Assembly (NCBI RefSeq): GCF_947623445.1
Contig: NC_135245.1
Location: 20,405,501 to 20,469,500, forward strand
Length of the DNA: 64,000 nucleotides
Direction of reading: 5' to 3'
DNA from: Clavelina lepadiformis
Taxonomy: Eukaryota; Chordata; Ascidiacea; Aplousobranchia; Clavelinidae
The notes below the pieces were generated by a model that was not told the DNA's origin, made no database searches, and was given only the letters and a program-made list of their open reading frames with translations. A program made the translations under genes and the position numbers. This document shows positions 31,803 through 50,563 of the stretch, in pieces (position 1 is the first letter of the stretch; the number at the start of each line of letters is the position of its first letter).

Positions 31803-34339
31803 ATACATCGATTTATGAATCAAAAGCTCACTTAAAATCCATTATTTTGTCACCTTCATTGGTAATAGAAATCAATATGAGAGCGCTCTTTCCTTTGGTG
31901 ACCAAACAATCTACTTTGTGTTGTCCCTCATTTCAAAATGTTTTCGATAGTGAACAAACAATAACAAATTATGACCTCATCAAAGCCTTATGTCATTGTC
32001 ATGATGACAAGACCAAGGTGAAACTTGGGTCAGTAAGTCAGTTATTATCTGATTAACGACATTCCTGCGTTGTAAATGCAAGATTCATGAATAAAAGTGC
32101 GCTGATTCATTTGCACTTCTGACACTTTCCGTGTGTCACGCTATTAATTTGCTGCTTGTTCCAATTTCAAAATCGGTGCCAGGTTTTCGACTAAAAATAT
32201 AAAAACGACAAACTACCTCTCACCTGATCACTTCATAACGCATTGCAGGTAGAGAGCGACCAATCGTGGCTTCGAAAGAAGAGAAAAGAGAAATCTTTAT
32301 TCTCTTTAATCACGATGGCCTTCTCTTTTATTTCTTTAATGAAAGTGCTCCTAACAGATTTCGGGTGTAGTAGATTTGAAGTTCGCTGGTTACCGGCAAA
32401 CAGGGTAAGGTTGGCTGATTAAAAGCTGGTTAGCGTTATCGTGTTGTCAATGTAAGGGTAGTCAGCAAGTTTGATTTCAAGCTGTTTTACTCTCATCTGG
32501 TGTAAAAGTTTTCGTTTTCACCTGAATTAACTTGAATTTTTGTGAAATTCATGATAATGTTATAGCAATTGAAAAGATAACTTGCATCAGACTAACACAA
32601 ATTTCCTGACAGAACTAAATGAACCGAGTTTTTTTTGTTATAAAAGTTTGAAACATTTAACATATCACAAAATACAATCGAAATTTGAAAAAGCAGTTAC
32701 TGTTTAGAAATTACTGACGACACCTGAATTTTCTGGGTGCTTTTTGTACAGCTGGGAAACACCTTGGATTTCTATGGATGTTGAACATTACGTCACGGTA
32801 AAAAGACCAATCTAATCACAGAAAGTTATGGTAGATTTTGCTTTGAACTTGGGGGCTATTTTACCAACCTTTATTCTCGGAAGATTTAGGAGAATGCGCA
32901 ATGAGAATAAGTGATGACGTCAGGACATATCTTCAGAGCCAAATGCGATAATCCTGCTGTTGTTTAAACATTGTTCTGCACACGGCGTTCATTGCAGTCA
33001 ATAATTACTAAAATATTTTTTAGTTTGGTTTTAAAAAATGTTAACTTATAAACCGGTCAAGCGAAATAAAAAATTTATTGTACCCTTCTAAAGACACACT
33101 TGGCTATATTTAGATAAGATAAACAGATCTGTTTCGAGTTAAGGACTTCATTCTACTTCTCCGACAAGACTTTTCGAATACTTGTAAGTACTTAACAGGT
33201 AAAATAATTATCGACGCAACTTTGATTCGTTTGCAAACTTTCAAGGCATCAGATTGTGCATTTCTTCGTTTAACAAAGGAAATGACGTCGTTGGCGGCAT
33301 GTCGTGCATATAAATTTGCCTGGTATCCAGCTAAGCCTCTTGGTTTATATTTGTGCTTTATGTCCTCAATTGTGATGTCAAAATTATTCGTTTGCTGGAT
33401 TTAACCCAACTTTATTTCAAAGAGTTTCATCAAACGAAATGCACGATCCAACTGTGATGTTCACTCATGAGCAAAATCACAGGTTTCTTATTAAAAATGT
33501 CATAATGAAATTTTGCAGATCGATGTTCTCTCTCGTACACAGCCTTATAAACATTACTGTTGACACGATACTAGAGATTCGAGTCAAGACTAGAGACGAA
33601 AATATTCATTGTCAACGAAAGTTAACAAAAAACTTGATCGAGTTACTTCAAGCTCCAATAGAGAGTTTCCTATAAAAATGACCTTAGATTAGATTTTAAT
33701 GAGAGGCATAAACATTCCACCAATTAATCGAAAACCGTTAGACTAAAGGTTTCACTAAAGGTAAAAGTCTAAATGTAATAACACTGCAAGACACGGGGCC
33801 TCCCTATTGTAAAGATGAATTTGGTGATCAGCATTTTGTTGCATAAGAAGACATTAGAAAACGCCTTGAGTTGGATCAAGGGTAACACCTGACGTCAACG
33901 TAAATTTAAAAGTCAACATTTTCTTTAAAAGTTTTCTTTGTTGAGTAACAATTTTCAAATACCAGCCACCTGAGGGCGATTTGTATAACATGAGAAGCTA
34001 GCGTGATTATGATTATCAGTGATTAGTTGCAGATTATTAGTGATTATTATGATTAGTTACATGATTAGTTAGCACACACAAAGTCAGCGATTTAAAGCAA
34101 GAATTGAACTGAAGTTGAACAAAAATTTGTCACCCAAGCAAATAGCAGCTGTAGCTAGAGAGGAGTCCATTGCAGCAAAAAACGTTTTATAGTGACTAAA
34201 GCAATCATAACTGATCGATTAATGTTTGCCCAATCGATTTGCAGTAACCATATATCCATACGATATTTTCTATAGAACCATTGCAGATAGGTACCTCAGG
34301 TTGTAAGCTGTGGCGGAAAAGCGAAATAAAAATACGGAA
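31803..34339. other. Upstream region of calmodulin-like D
   Basis: No gene is recognised. 32240-32540 is distal 5' block 1, in the same orientation relative to gene D as in B and F. Near 33990-34075 there is a low-complexity run of GATTA/GTGATTAG words. Confidence 0.5.
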
Positions 34340-36232
<1,893 letters not shown>

Positions 36233-36747
36233 ACCTAATTCCAAATTCAATTCTGCGCATTGTGACGTTGTAAAATGCTGCAATCGCTCCTGTCCCCATT
36301 CCAACGATTTGCCAGTTTTGAATTTTACAAATTTTTTTCTCTAATCCCGAGTGTAACATTATGTAAATTCTCCATTTGTGGTTTTTATATCCGTCTTAAA
36401 TGCGTCGGTGACGAACCTGCAAGGTCTGAAAGGGCTTTCCTGCCACTCTGCATTTCATTGATCGTCTGCCAAACAATCCACACAGATGCCTGAGTTTCAG
36501 GTCTGTTCTAGGCGCCGTGTACTTTTGTAAAAAGACCTAATTTCTTTGTTTATTTTATTGTAAAGTGAAATTACTATAAGTGCAATCATTCGAAAAATCT
36601 GCATGTGTTCTCTTGAAAGTATTCTTCTTTCGTTCCTAGTAGTAGTTTGAGTCCAGACCGATGGCAACCCTGGGTACGACCATCATAGACTGAATGACAC
36701 GCGGCGATGCGATGAAAACAAACATAGATAAATAACATAGATAAATC
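36233..36747 (+). repeat. 3'UTR block (internally deleted) and flank of gene D
   Basis: Starts like the other 3'UTR blocks but jumps at about 36340 from the GAATTTTACAAATTT part to CTAATCCCGAGTGTAACATT, losing roughly 150 bp. From about 36395 it matches the outer flank of gene C in inverted orientation. From about 36640 it matches the left end and flank of the hAT-like element at 26673-26770, also inverted. Confidence 0.7.
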
Positions 36748-39700
36748 TGTGTAAACATTCCGTCACCAGATGAAGTAGACGCATTAAGCGGCTGGATTTA
36801 TTATCCGCAGATTTATTAAACAGATTCTTGTGCATTCAAAATCGATAATTACCAGCGTGACTTGAAATAGCATAAAACAGCTTGTGAAAATGAGGTCACG
36901 TGCCGCTACTAACTGTTGTATTTAGTAAATGTCAAAAGGGCTGTTTGCGTTATAGCGCGCACCTTAAGTAGAAAGATGTCATTAAAACAAATTGTAATTT
37001 GAAACCAATTATTTCAGTAGTTCCCTTCTTAGCCTAACTCTAAAGTCATAACATCCTATTCCGAATTAGATTTATCATTTAACTTAAAGTAAACACCAAA
37101 TACCTAAAATCAACGTCAAACCTCGACCGATTTCTGGTCGGTCACACCACTGCACGCTGTAACTATTAAGTTGGTTCAACAAGGAACTGGGAGAAATATA
37201 ACTTCTAACGCACAAATTGGAACTGACAGCTTTTTATGTCTGGATTTCGCTGCAGCTTTTGCAACCTTGCATGACCTTATGTGGCCTTTGTGCTTTTTAC
37301 TGTTCAATTGCCTACAACAGCTGGTAGTGGCATGTGACTTCATTCTTTCATAAGATTTCTTAGGCCCACGTCATTTTTATATCGGCTTAGGTCGTTGGAC
37401 AACAACCTTGCTATGCCTGCCTTGTTAGAATCTACCCACCGGCAACAAATGACGTGGAAGGCTGGTATTTATTGAGCAGAAACGAAACTATAAATTTGTT
37501 TTGTTAAACGAAGCTGCCCTCCCTAAGCCGATGTCATGAGCTAAAAGTGGAACCGTGGTATTGCTTGTTGCTGGGCAATCTTCTACATTGAAAACGCCAC
37601 AGAATGATAAGAAAAGATGGCAGGTTGCGTGGCAGTCAAATGCTAGGACACTGTTCCATGCAAAGGATTTTTAAATGTACTCCTTGTCTTTTGTTTAAAT
37701 CCACATTTCCTTCGAACATAAATAAATATTTTGAAAAAAATAACTGATTTGCCTTCATGGTCGCACGTCTAGGCCAATATATCATAAGAGTAGAAAACAT
37801 CGGTCAACACGCGTATTATTTTATCGGGCGTGTCTCCATAGGCGCAAACGTACCCGTAGTAACTTACTCATCCTATTCATAAGCAAACAAGCTTGCTCAT
37901 TAAGAAGTTTATCGTCCATCTTTGTTGGGCCCCGAAAAATGTTAGCAAGCGATAAACAATTTCTTACCTGATGACGTCAAAATGCTTTCAATTAGCAGCT
38001 GTTTTAATTCACTCTGGTGTAAAAGATTTCTTTTTTTGACTTAAGTTCTTCAAGTTAGTTAAGTTATTTAAGAATTATTTACCAGCAGGAAAGTTTGTAA
38101 AAAGTTGACGCTTGTGAGCAATTGTGTCCGCTCCGATTATTTTGCATTTTCCGTCAGGATGGTGGCTGATTCCTTGAAAGCTGCGCAGATGGAACAAGAG
38201 GGAAGAAATGATGGAACCAGTGGTGACCGCGCCCACGTTGAAAACAGACAAACTAGCAAAGCACAGCATTCAAGCTGTAAGGATCAGGAATTATCATCTC
38301 AAAAGAAACTTAACCATTAGCCAGCCAGTATGATTGGAAAAAGAAATTTTTAGCGATTATAGCTAACTAGTTTTTATGGAACAATTAAATTAAATTAAAT
38401 GAAACGAAATTCCTTGTCACGAACTTTGTTCCTCACGTATTGTGTGGTTGCTTATCATCGTGTGTTCGTTTGAAGCGTTTTTACCAATCAGCACCTGTTG
38501 CGTGTTTGTTCTTAGCTATGTTGAGCATATGATTTGGCGCCCTCGTTAATTATAAAGGTTGTGCACTTTTTTATGTTGGAAGGAGTGTTTTTAGTCAGTG
38601 TCTGGCTGTGACCAATTAAACGTCGCTTTTCAAAGATCATCGATTTGTTTTATTTGCGTGATAACTTTACACAGTATGTAGTTACTCCCAGTTAAAATTG
38701 TTGAGGTTGTTTTTGTTTAAGTGTTGTTTAAAAATGTGTTCTCCCTCTTCATGAACGAGAAAATCTTCTTTACACTGAATTAATCCTTGTAACATCATTG
38801 CAGGGATATATCCATAAGTTGTGAGCTGTTGTGAAAAAGCGAAACAAAACATAGTGAAATGGTAAATCCAGGATGGATTGTAGACTAATTGTCAAGGCCG
38901 TTTGGAAATAATTCTTTTAACAAGTTGGTCGTAAACATGTTGAGCTTCGAAGCTAATATTAAGTCATATGTTTTTCAGGCTGATAAGTTAACAGAAGAAC
39001 AAGTTTTAGGTAACAATGGAATTGGTTTAGTTGCAAATGCATTTAACGACGAGTTTTGCTGCTGCAGCTTTTAAAAAAGTCAATAGCTTTTTGCTTTTTG
39101 CCAATGTGCTCTCTGTAATTTTGTGTAAAGTGCACGCTGTACAGAAATTAACATACGTTACCGTTTCTTGGATCATTGGCTGAGTCAGTTAAGTTGACAT
39201 GGACATTTTTGCTGCACAATTGTACAGTTAACATTAACATTTTTTAGAATTCAGACACGCATTTGACCTGTTCGACGAAGATGGCGATGGCACAATCACA
39301 ACTGGAGAACTTGGGGGTGTTATGAGGTTACTTGGACAAAATACGACCGAGGCTGAGCTTCAGGTAAGTGCTGGTTACGTGCTTGACGTCACTCATATAC
39401 GTGCAACGTTGATGAGATGAATTTTCTCACCACAGGTCATAATCAATGAAGTAGATGCCGATGGCAGCGGGACAATTGACTTTCCAGTATTTCTCACCAT
39501 AATGGCGAGAAAAATAAAGGACACAAACAGCGAAAAAGAAATTCGGGAAGCATTCAGAGTTTTTGACAAGGTGAGGTTTTTGAATTGTAGACTGTGGAAA
39601 CACTGGGTGCACTGTTAAACTTGTGATCATTTTCCACGTGTTGGTTACCCATGACAACATGACCTTACATCAAGCTGTTGGCTAATCAAAAAGCTCACGT

Positions 39701-40061
39701 CCCTCAGATTCCTATGTGGTTCCTAACAATGTTAGAAACAATGCAGTTTACAAATCATTGCCGGCTCCCTGGCATACCGGCAGCTGTCATTGCGAACTTA
39801 CTTACTGCTGTATCTAGGACGGCACCGGATACATCGCCGCCGCTAAATTACGTGAATTTATGAAGAATCTTGGCGAGAAGTTAACAGATGAAGAAGTTGA
39901 TGAAATCATTGAAGAAGCAGATGTGGACGGTGACGGTCAAGTTAACTATGAAGGTAATTTATTCTGCTATCAAATGGCTCATAGTCATTTAAACGCTGTT
40001 CTAAACCTCCATTATATGTCATGATATTCTAGAATTCATCAGAATGATGACAACGAAGTGA
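36748..40061 (-). repeat. Right arm of the large inverted duplication
   Basis: Inverted partner of 28876-31802, containing gene E and its 5' flank. It holds the fuller version of distal 5' block 2 (37325-37950), including about 400 bp also present upstream of B but missing from the left arm. The spacer between the arms is about 4.9 kb and contains gene D. Confidence 0.8.
38859..40061 (+). CDS. Calmodulin-like E (6 exons, EF2 and EF3 lack Glu12)
   Basis: Exons: 38859-38861 (ATG), 38979-39009, 39248-39363, 39436-39570, 39818-39953 and 40033-40061, giving 149 aa, frame intact. EF1 [12 protein letters not shown] and EF4 [12 protein letters not shown] keep the position-12 Glu. EF2 ends DFPV and EF3 reads [12 protein letters not shown], so the bidentate Glu is Val and Lys, and these two sites should bind calcium poorly or not at all. 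Other changes: [47 protein letters not shown] and the tail [10 protein letters not shown]. It is the inverted duplicate of C, sharing ELGGVM and DEIIEEAD. The reading frame and splice sites are retained despite these changes, so it is probably expressed. Confidence 0.9.
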
Positions 40062-40395
40062 GCAATATTTCAATTTCAATTCTGCATTGTGACGTCAGAA
40101 AGTGCTGCAATCGCTCCTGTCCCCATTCCAACGATTTGCCAGTTTTGAATTTTACAAATTTACATTTATATCCATGCTGGTCTTAGTGATAGTAATTGCC
40201 GATGCTTAACTGAAAAGGAACTTCAGCACCGCATTGAATATTCCCATAAATATATCTTAGTATAACAAAGCCGGTGCCGTTGTAATCCTTGTACACTGTT
40301 CTCTAATCCCGAGTGTAACATTATGTAAATTCTCCATTTGTGGTTTTTATACTCGTTGTAAATAAACATAACAACCGTAAGTTTTGTCAAGTGAA
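40062..40395 (+). repeat. 3'UTR block of gene E
   Basis: Near-complete copy ending with an AATAAA at about 40362-40367, followed by CATAACAACCGTAAG, as downstream of gene B. B and E share the longest version of the 3'UTR. Confidence 0.8.
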
Positions 40396-41315
40396 ATCGA
40401 CTCTGGTTGCATTAATTGTACTTTTCGGTACAGGAACGTCTGTTTTAAGAATATATGCTTGTCATCTTAAAATGTAGTTTGACAATAGCTAAACTTTCAA
40501 CACGTGGCAGATTATATAACTATCGATTGTTTACTTACGACTGGTATGAAAACAACCCTCTACGTCAAATATTTACTCTTTTTCTGCACGAAAAAATGTT
40601 GCGAAACTCGTTGCTGAAACTAAATTATCACAAACAATCGATGAACGAGAAAAAGTGGAAAAACCCCAATAGCTGAAAACGTGTCAACCACTGCACACAA
40701 TGGTGTCACCGCCATAAAATTCTAGACCGGCCAGCATACACCGAAACTAAAAACTGAACAACAGAAAAAACATCAAACAACTAAAACCATGCAGAGCTGT
40801 ATCATGCAAAACCAAGAAAGAACATTCTTGGAACGCAGAAGAATTGTTAATGTGCAAATAGGGATGGTTCAAATAAAACCCCACCAGAAGAAACACAAAC
40901 CCAGGGGTCAAAATCCAATTTCTTTGGCCAGGGTGAGGGTATTGGAATCCGAACTTGCAGAAAAAGTTTTCAATGAAGGAATGTTTTTAAAATAGTCTCA
41001 ACTTTCCGAAGAACATAAATATTAGAGTACGTTGACGGTGACGAAAAGACAAGCTATTAAAATAGACGCCAAACATAATGTTACAAGAATAACATAGGAA
41101 GTTAAAATTTTTCACTGTAAAGCTGTTGTTGTTGTTGTTGTTGCGCAAAGAACGTCATTTGTTCGTGAAGATGATAATCACTGACGAAATATCGTCCAAA
41201 TCAATTACGGAGATTGAGATGGAAAAGTTCAAAAGCAAAGAACCCATTCCTATGTTTATGATGAAGTGTCGATGTCATGGTCTGCATCTGCCGACATCTC
41301 GTAATGCAATGGACA
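40396..41315. other. Intergenic between E and F (tail to tail)
   Basis: No recognised gene. An open stretch at about 40789-40995 is polar with no recognised homology. A (GTT)n run lies at about 41125-41142. Confidence 0.4.
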
Positions 41316-41569
41316 TAATGTTACACTCGGGATTAGAGAACAGTGTACAAGGATTACAACGGCACCGGCTTTGTAATACTAAGATATATTTATGGGAATA
41401 TTCAATGCGGTGCTGAAGTTCCTTTTCAGTTAAGCATCGGCAATTACTATCACTAAGACCAGCATGGATATAAATGTAAATTTGTAAAATTCAAAACTGG
41501 CAAATCGTTGGAATGGGGACAGGAGCGATTGCAGCATTTCCTGACGTCACAATGCAGAACCGAATATGG
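41316..41569 (-). repeat. 3'UTR block of gene F (distal end truncated)
   Basis: Copy of the shared block whose distal border lies at ATAATGTTACACTCGGG. The last 40 or so bases and the AATAAA seen in B and E are missing, so a different poly(A) site must be used. Confidence 0.8.
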
Positions 41570-42931
<1,362 letters not shown>

Positions 42932-44778
42932 TTTGTACTTTCGTTGTGCTTTTGCTCAACAGCTTACACCCTGTAAAAAATAGTGATATTGTGATGAAAT
43001 AAGTTTAACTTTATCAGCAAAGACTTGCTAATTTCGTTACAAAACAAGTTGCCTAAATTAATCGTTTCAAAACAAAAGATGAAGATTACAAAAATGTAAT
43101 TTATTTTCAGCCACAAAATACGTCATCAAGTTGCTTATTTAAAATTAATGTAAACCGTTAAAATGTTAAAGACTTGTAGATTGTGGTGATGTAGAATTAA
43201 TTTTTTTAATATTAATTAATATTTCTTCAAACCGATTTCTTCAAACTATTCTCTCTCAAACTTTCATGAAGCAAAAATGACAAAGAAAATCCATAATAGC
43301 CTTGTTTATATACCGCCCTCACATTGACAACACGATAACGCTAACCAGCTTTTAATCAGCCAACCTGTTACAATGCTTGCCCGTAACCAGCGAACTTCAA
43401 ATCTACTACACCCGAAATCTGTTGGGAGCACTTTCATTAAAGAAATAAAAGAGAAGGCCACAGTAATTAAAGAGAATAAAGATTTCTCTTTTCTCTTCTT
43501 TCAAAGTCATGATTGGTCGCTCTCTACCTGCAATGCGGGAAAGACGTTATGACGTCATCAGGTAGTTTTTACATTTTTGTCAGAAACCAAGAAAGCTGGG
43601 GGTTGGATAATTTGTCAGGTGAAAAAAATTCTGACAAACTCATCAAATTGTTCAAACTTCCGTGTCCGACTCGGGAAGATTAAGTTTTTAGTTGAAATTT
43701 GGTCGAATTACGGCTTTAATAATGTCTTTATTTGACTAAACCAATATTTCCTGGTTTTTTTGTGGATTCAAATTCAAGTTTAATTTCAGATAAATAAATT
43801 TTTTTGTTTCATGTAAAGTTCTCGTTTGATTTTGTGGTTTTCAATGAAAAACGTCATAAAGCTAGTTTTCGTACGTTATGTGGCGATATACGTTTGACTA
43901 AAGCTATGGCACCAGGAGCTTTATAGCTTTATATCCAGTCTCAACTCAAAAATAAGCGCGACTAAGAAACGAAAGACAAATACCATTAAAACAGTGCACA
44001 ACAAGAGCAAGCCACCAATGTTCCTAAAAAAAAACAAAAAAAACGAGACACTATCTGCATGTTCTTAATTTTGGTAGAATTAATTAATTAATTATTAATT
44101 TTGTTCTTAATTTTAGTATCTCTTTGGTACAAAGACTAAAGGTGTCAAAATGCTCAAAATACGAACCTCTGTCCTAAAAATAAAACGAAAATAAGGACGT
44201 AAGTGGGAATAAGGACATTGCTTAGAAAAAGGATAAAAATTATTTCTAACATACAGACCTTTAAACTAAGGACAAATTTTAGAAATAAGGACGGTATGGC
44301 AACCATACTAATACCATTGTGCTGCTTTGCTCGCGGATATGTGAACTACGTTACTTTGCTTATGAGGACATCATCGATAAATACATAACTAGGTTGAATC
44401 ATGAGAAAATAGTACTATCTATAATAACTAACTAATAATAACTACCTACAGTAACTAGCTAATAATGACTAGTTATAGTAACTAGCTTGTGGTCAGGTTA
44501 CTGAACAAAATGCAAACATAACGTAAGAATGATTGAATGATGTTTTATCTTTAGAAATTTTTATTGTTTAATAACAATCAAAAACATTTTAAAATCAGTC
44601 ATAGCAGAAAGTTGATTGTTTGCTCACAAGAGGAGATTGATTTTTTTAAAAGGAAAGACTAGAAATAGATTAATTAATCGAAGTGGTTTTGACGTATAAC
44701 ATCTTTACTTAGATGAAGAGAATGCGGATTTATTGAAGCAGATTCACTCAACTTTGCCAAAAATCGATAAATAACAGC
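42932..44778. other. Upstream region of F with repeats
   Basis: No gene. 43317-43565 is distal 5' block 1. 43945-44305 is a short hAT-like copy related to 26734-27648, with its left end lost and its right end decayed (GACGGTATGGCAACC). 44400-44490 is a low-complexity ACTAACTAATAA/TAACTAG stretch. Confidence 0.6.
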
Positions 44779-45340
44779 TTAACCCTATTCATACCGGGCT
44801 CGCGACTTTGCCATTTCCACTAGGTGTGGCCGACACCGCACACACATTTTCAATCGTTAATTACTCGAAAACTATACGTCGTAAACTGATCGAATTTTGA
44901 CAGGTTTGTAGCAAAAACATCTGGCTTCTTGTATACATCATAATTATAAAGCAAAAGAAAGTGAATTTAGTGTAAATTAAGTATTTCCACAAGTGATACA
45001 TTTCTAGAATTTTTTCTTGTTACGCCGCGCCCCCGCTGTGCGGAAAACCAGCTGACCGCGAGAAGAGAACGCAAGAGGATAGTTAGTCGAGTTATTGGTG
45101 CGTAAATGAGTAAACGAAAACGATTCGCTTCAATGCGGAGAGAGAGAAAAATTATGAAAATATGACAATATCTCAAAAATTACAAACTCCAACTTTATAA
45201 AACAAACATGGACAGATAGCTGAACATTTTTTAGGAAAAGTCACCAAATTTCAAGTTTCTACAGCAAACAATGCCACTGTACGCCACGTTTTTCTGTGAC
45301 TGTGTGCGGGAGAAGCCAAGTCTAGTATAAATAGGGTTAA
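44779..45340. mobile_element. piggyBac-type MITE, copy 1
   Basis: 562 bp including TTAA on both sides. The ends are TTAA-CCCTATTCATACCGGGCT and AGTCTAGTATAAATAGGG-TTAA, imperfect inverted repeats that start CCC and end GGG next to the TTAA duplication, which is the piggyBac hallmark. No transposase is encoded. It is inserted in the distal 5' flank of calmodulin F: sequence on the two sides (AAAATCGATAAATAACAGC and AGGTTGGCAATAACC) aligns with uninterrupted paralogous flank elsewhere in the array. Confidence 0.85.
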
Positions 45341-45344
45341 TAAG

Positions 45345-48300
45345 GAGGTTGGCAATAACCGTATGAAATGACATAAATCAGTTTTTGAGAAAATGGAGTC
45401 ACACTTCCACCTGTTGTTATTAATGAAGCCGCGAAACAAATCTTTTTGATGCAATGCAGACTGTTAATGTGAGTTGTAGCTGCTATATTTAACTGGTGGT
45501 TTCACAGAACAATTTGTATACATTGACATTTTTTGTTTTAATTTTTGAAGGCATGTTGGATTACTTTAAACTCCAGAAAGAAAACACCGCCAATTTTGCT
45601 TGTTTCTTAAAACGAAACCAGAACCATGAAAACATTCATTGTTGCTGATTCAATCCACATCAGATGTAACAATAATGATTCGAGGGTGGTGTCGAGACTA
45701 TTTAATGCAACTTATGGGTTGGCAGTTGGGTTGGGTATTTTGCTTGGCAGTTGCAATACCCAAAGGCTTACCCTATTTTGGGTTTTTTTACTATCTCATC
45801 TGGTATGTCTGGTTATCACAAGTCATCCAAATACATCTTCTTTGAAAAGCAATAAGAACATGGAACATTATGAGCAATAATTGGACCCTAAATTTGTTGC
45901 AGCAAATTTACCTACGGGCGCCGGAAGAGGGAGGGCGAAGGGGCTATTGAGCCCTTGCCTTTTTGCTTCATCACCAAGGGGCACAGGGGACATTTTATGC
46001 AGATTTAAAAATAAAACAACAGCATCGAACCAGATTATTTAATTTGCATCTTGCGTTCATTTCAAGCAATTGTCTGAGCGCATTAAGTCATTTTTAGGTT
46101 ATTGTTTAAGCGTGTTGGAAATGTAAGATATTGGCTAGTAAGTTCAGTTTATTTGACAACTAAAATATTTGACTTGATGTTGAGTGACTCGTCGCTAAAG
46201 TGTCTCTACTTATCTTGTGTGTATGTATTTTCTTTTAAAGATATATGAATAAGTGTAAAGACATTTACGTTGAAGAGCAATGATATATATACATATCTTC
46301 TGTAATAAAACGCCAGGAGTCCGAGACGGCTCAAATTGCAACCAAAATGACATTCAAAACGTGCTTTTTTTAGAATTTTGCCCCTGCCAAAAATAATTCT
46401 GGCGCCCGTGATTGTACCTGCCTTGTTTCTGTTGCGCTGCTGTAATAAAAGCTATTTTGGAAATTTTGACTGCTAAGTGACTATACGCATCAGATAATAA
46501 ACACCTAGTTAGTAAACACGTACAACATTTAAACACCAAACAGAATAAACATGTGCGATTTAAACATGTAACCATTTTAGGTGTTTCTTTTCGGCCTCAC
46601 TTTTCGTGTTTAATTAAAGTGTTTAACAAAATAACAGTGTAGCTTGTCGAGAAAGATGCTGATCTACGGGACTCGTTGCAAGAAAAGCGATTTCTACTTA
46701 GCGGCCATTACCGTATCTCCTAAGAATTCAGCAAAAAAATTTGCTTTCACCAACAAGGTACCGGTCAGCATGCGAGATTTCTTGTTAGCACCGAAACTTA
46801 AAGTTAAAGTTTCGCTAAAAAACGTTTTATGCAACCCTGAAAGCTGTATACGGTCTACTTGACCAGGGTTGTAACCTCAACGCCGACGATCAATCCTGCT
46901 CATGAAGAAGAGACTAACTCTGAGCGTTTCAAGAATTTTGTCACCGTGCTCGCTCAACAAACATTTCAAGATAAACGAAGGAGCCATGGCTGGCCTCCTT
47001 CAAGCGCCCACTAGCGACAAACATGCTGTGACGTCGCTTGATGAACATCCAAACACCAGGTAAAAACACTAAAAACCTGTCGTTCTTGTGGAAATGCCTG
47101 TATTCGATGCCATGGCAGCAGAGATCTATATATCGTGTGGCCAAATTCTGGTACTTGTTGGCGGCATTAAGAAGATGTAAAAATGCAACGTATTTAGATT
47201 TGTTATAAATAGGTTATGCTGGAACGGTCATGGACAGGAATGGCGTTAGGTTGTGACAAGATGAAGTAAAAGTTGTGTGGATGATAAAAACAAAGTATAA
47301 AGTCCAAGCACAAGTCCCGGCAACCGTGCAACGACATAGGAAGACAAAACGAAAACACGTGATTGATGAAGAGAACTCGAGGCAAGCTTTAAAGCAGGTC
47401 ACAGATATGACATTTTGCTTGACCGCTCTTGTTTAGTAACAAATGAAATTGACTTCTTTTATAACAACTCTCAGGTTAACGAATAGCAGGTATTTGGGCG
47501 GAAACCCCAAGCTTCAACGTCATTTATCGACGTCTTGCACTAAACTTAGTGATTTAGTTTTATTTGAGAAAGCATATTAGCGTAGCTTTGTACCTATCCG
47601 AGTAAATTTCACAAATTACCCACCAAGAAAGTAATGAGTCAGACCTGGTTTAAAAGTTTGGTCCTATTTGAAATGCTGTCATTGGGGTTTCTGGGGTCAC
47701 AGACTAGGAACATGATTAGAAAAACTCATATTTATTAATTTAAAGCATCTACCAGAAGGAAATTGGTTGCGTGTTCGATTGGTGAAGTTAATGAGTATGT
47801 GTGAAATTCGTCATCATCATTACATCCGGGTCATCAATTGCCGCTTTGCAACTGGTTAAAGAAACGTATTTTGACGTTATTCCAACATTTCTCGAAAGTC
47901 TTTTTGAAATAACAAACTTGTCTCGTCTCTCTTGTCTCCATTTATAAGTCTCATGTCGGTAAATCCCCTACATCAAGCCCATTGGGTCCATACATTGAGT
48001 TTATGAGCTCATTAAATTTGCACAACAGTGATAAGTGACTTCATTTGTGAAGGGTCTTCTTTGAAGTCATCTGTAAAAAATTGATTGGAGTTCTGTTGGT
48101 CATTGGCTGTTTCCATAGAAGTAAAATTCCAGACATCTCGCTGCGATCGAGGTGCATTTGTGCAGTCATCCATGAACTTGTGCAGTCATCCATGAATGGA
48201 GTTTGCTGCGAACACAATTTAACTGTTGTCTAGCTCCCTGTGTGAGTTGGAATATGCCCATCGCCAGAACTTGCTGAAATTACATGCAAGTTTGTTTCAA

Positions 48301-48440
48301 ATTGAAGATATTTAAGAGCAAGGATATTGTCAGGACCACCACGAGCACTTCCTGTGCTTCGCGAAAGATTCCGACATCAACTAAAAATGTTTTTACTGGA
48401 AAATATCACGAAACAAAATTGTTTGTTTTAATTTTCTGTT
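45345..48440. other. Intergenic between F and G
   Basis: Starts with a remnant of distal 5' block 2 (45345-45425). A possible MITE at about 45912-46411 has inverted ends CTACGGGCGCCGGAA and TTCTGGCGCCCGTGA, with no clear target duplication. A 20-bp tandem duplication (TTGTGCAGTCATCCATGAA) lies at about 48157-48198. No gene is recognised. Confidence 0.5.
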
Positions 48441-48739
48441 TACGACGGGTATAAAAACCACAAATGGAGAATTTACATAATGTTACACTCGGGATTGGAG
48501 AATAGTGTACAAGGATTACAACGGCACCGGCTTTGTAATACTAAGATATATTTATGGGAATATTCAATGCGGTGCTGAAGTTTCTTTTCAGTTAAGCATC
48601 GGCAATTACTATCACTAAGACCAGCATGGATATAAATGTAAATTTGTATAATTCAAAACTGGCAAATCGTTGGAATGGGGACAGGAGCGATTGCAGCATT
48701 TCCTGACGTCACAATGCAGAATTGAATATGGAATATTGC
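48441..48739 (-). repeat. 3'UTR block of gene G
   Basis: Almost identical to the block of B, including the distal GACGGGTATAAAAACCACAA border, but the terminal AATAAA of B and E is replaced by GTAAACAG, so the poly(A) site differs. Confidence 0.8.

Positions 48740-50563
<1,824 letters not shown>

Noticed and set aside
45639-45845. Hydrophobic 68-codon frame suggesting a small membrane protein
   Set aside because: No homology, no splice context, overlaps a second open frame, and lies in repeat-rich DNA. Aromatic bias follows from T-rich sequence.
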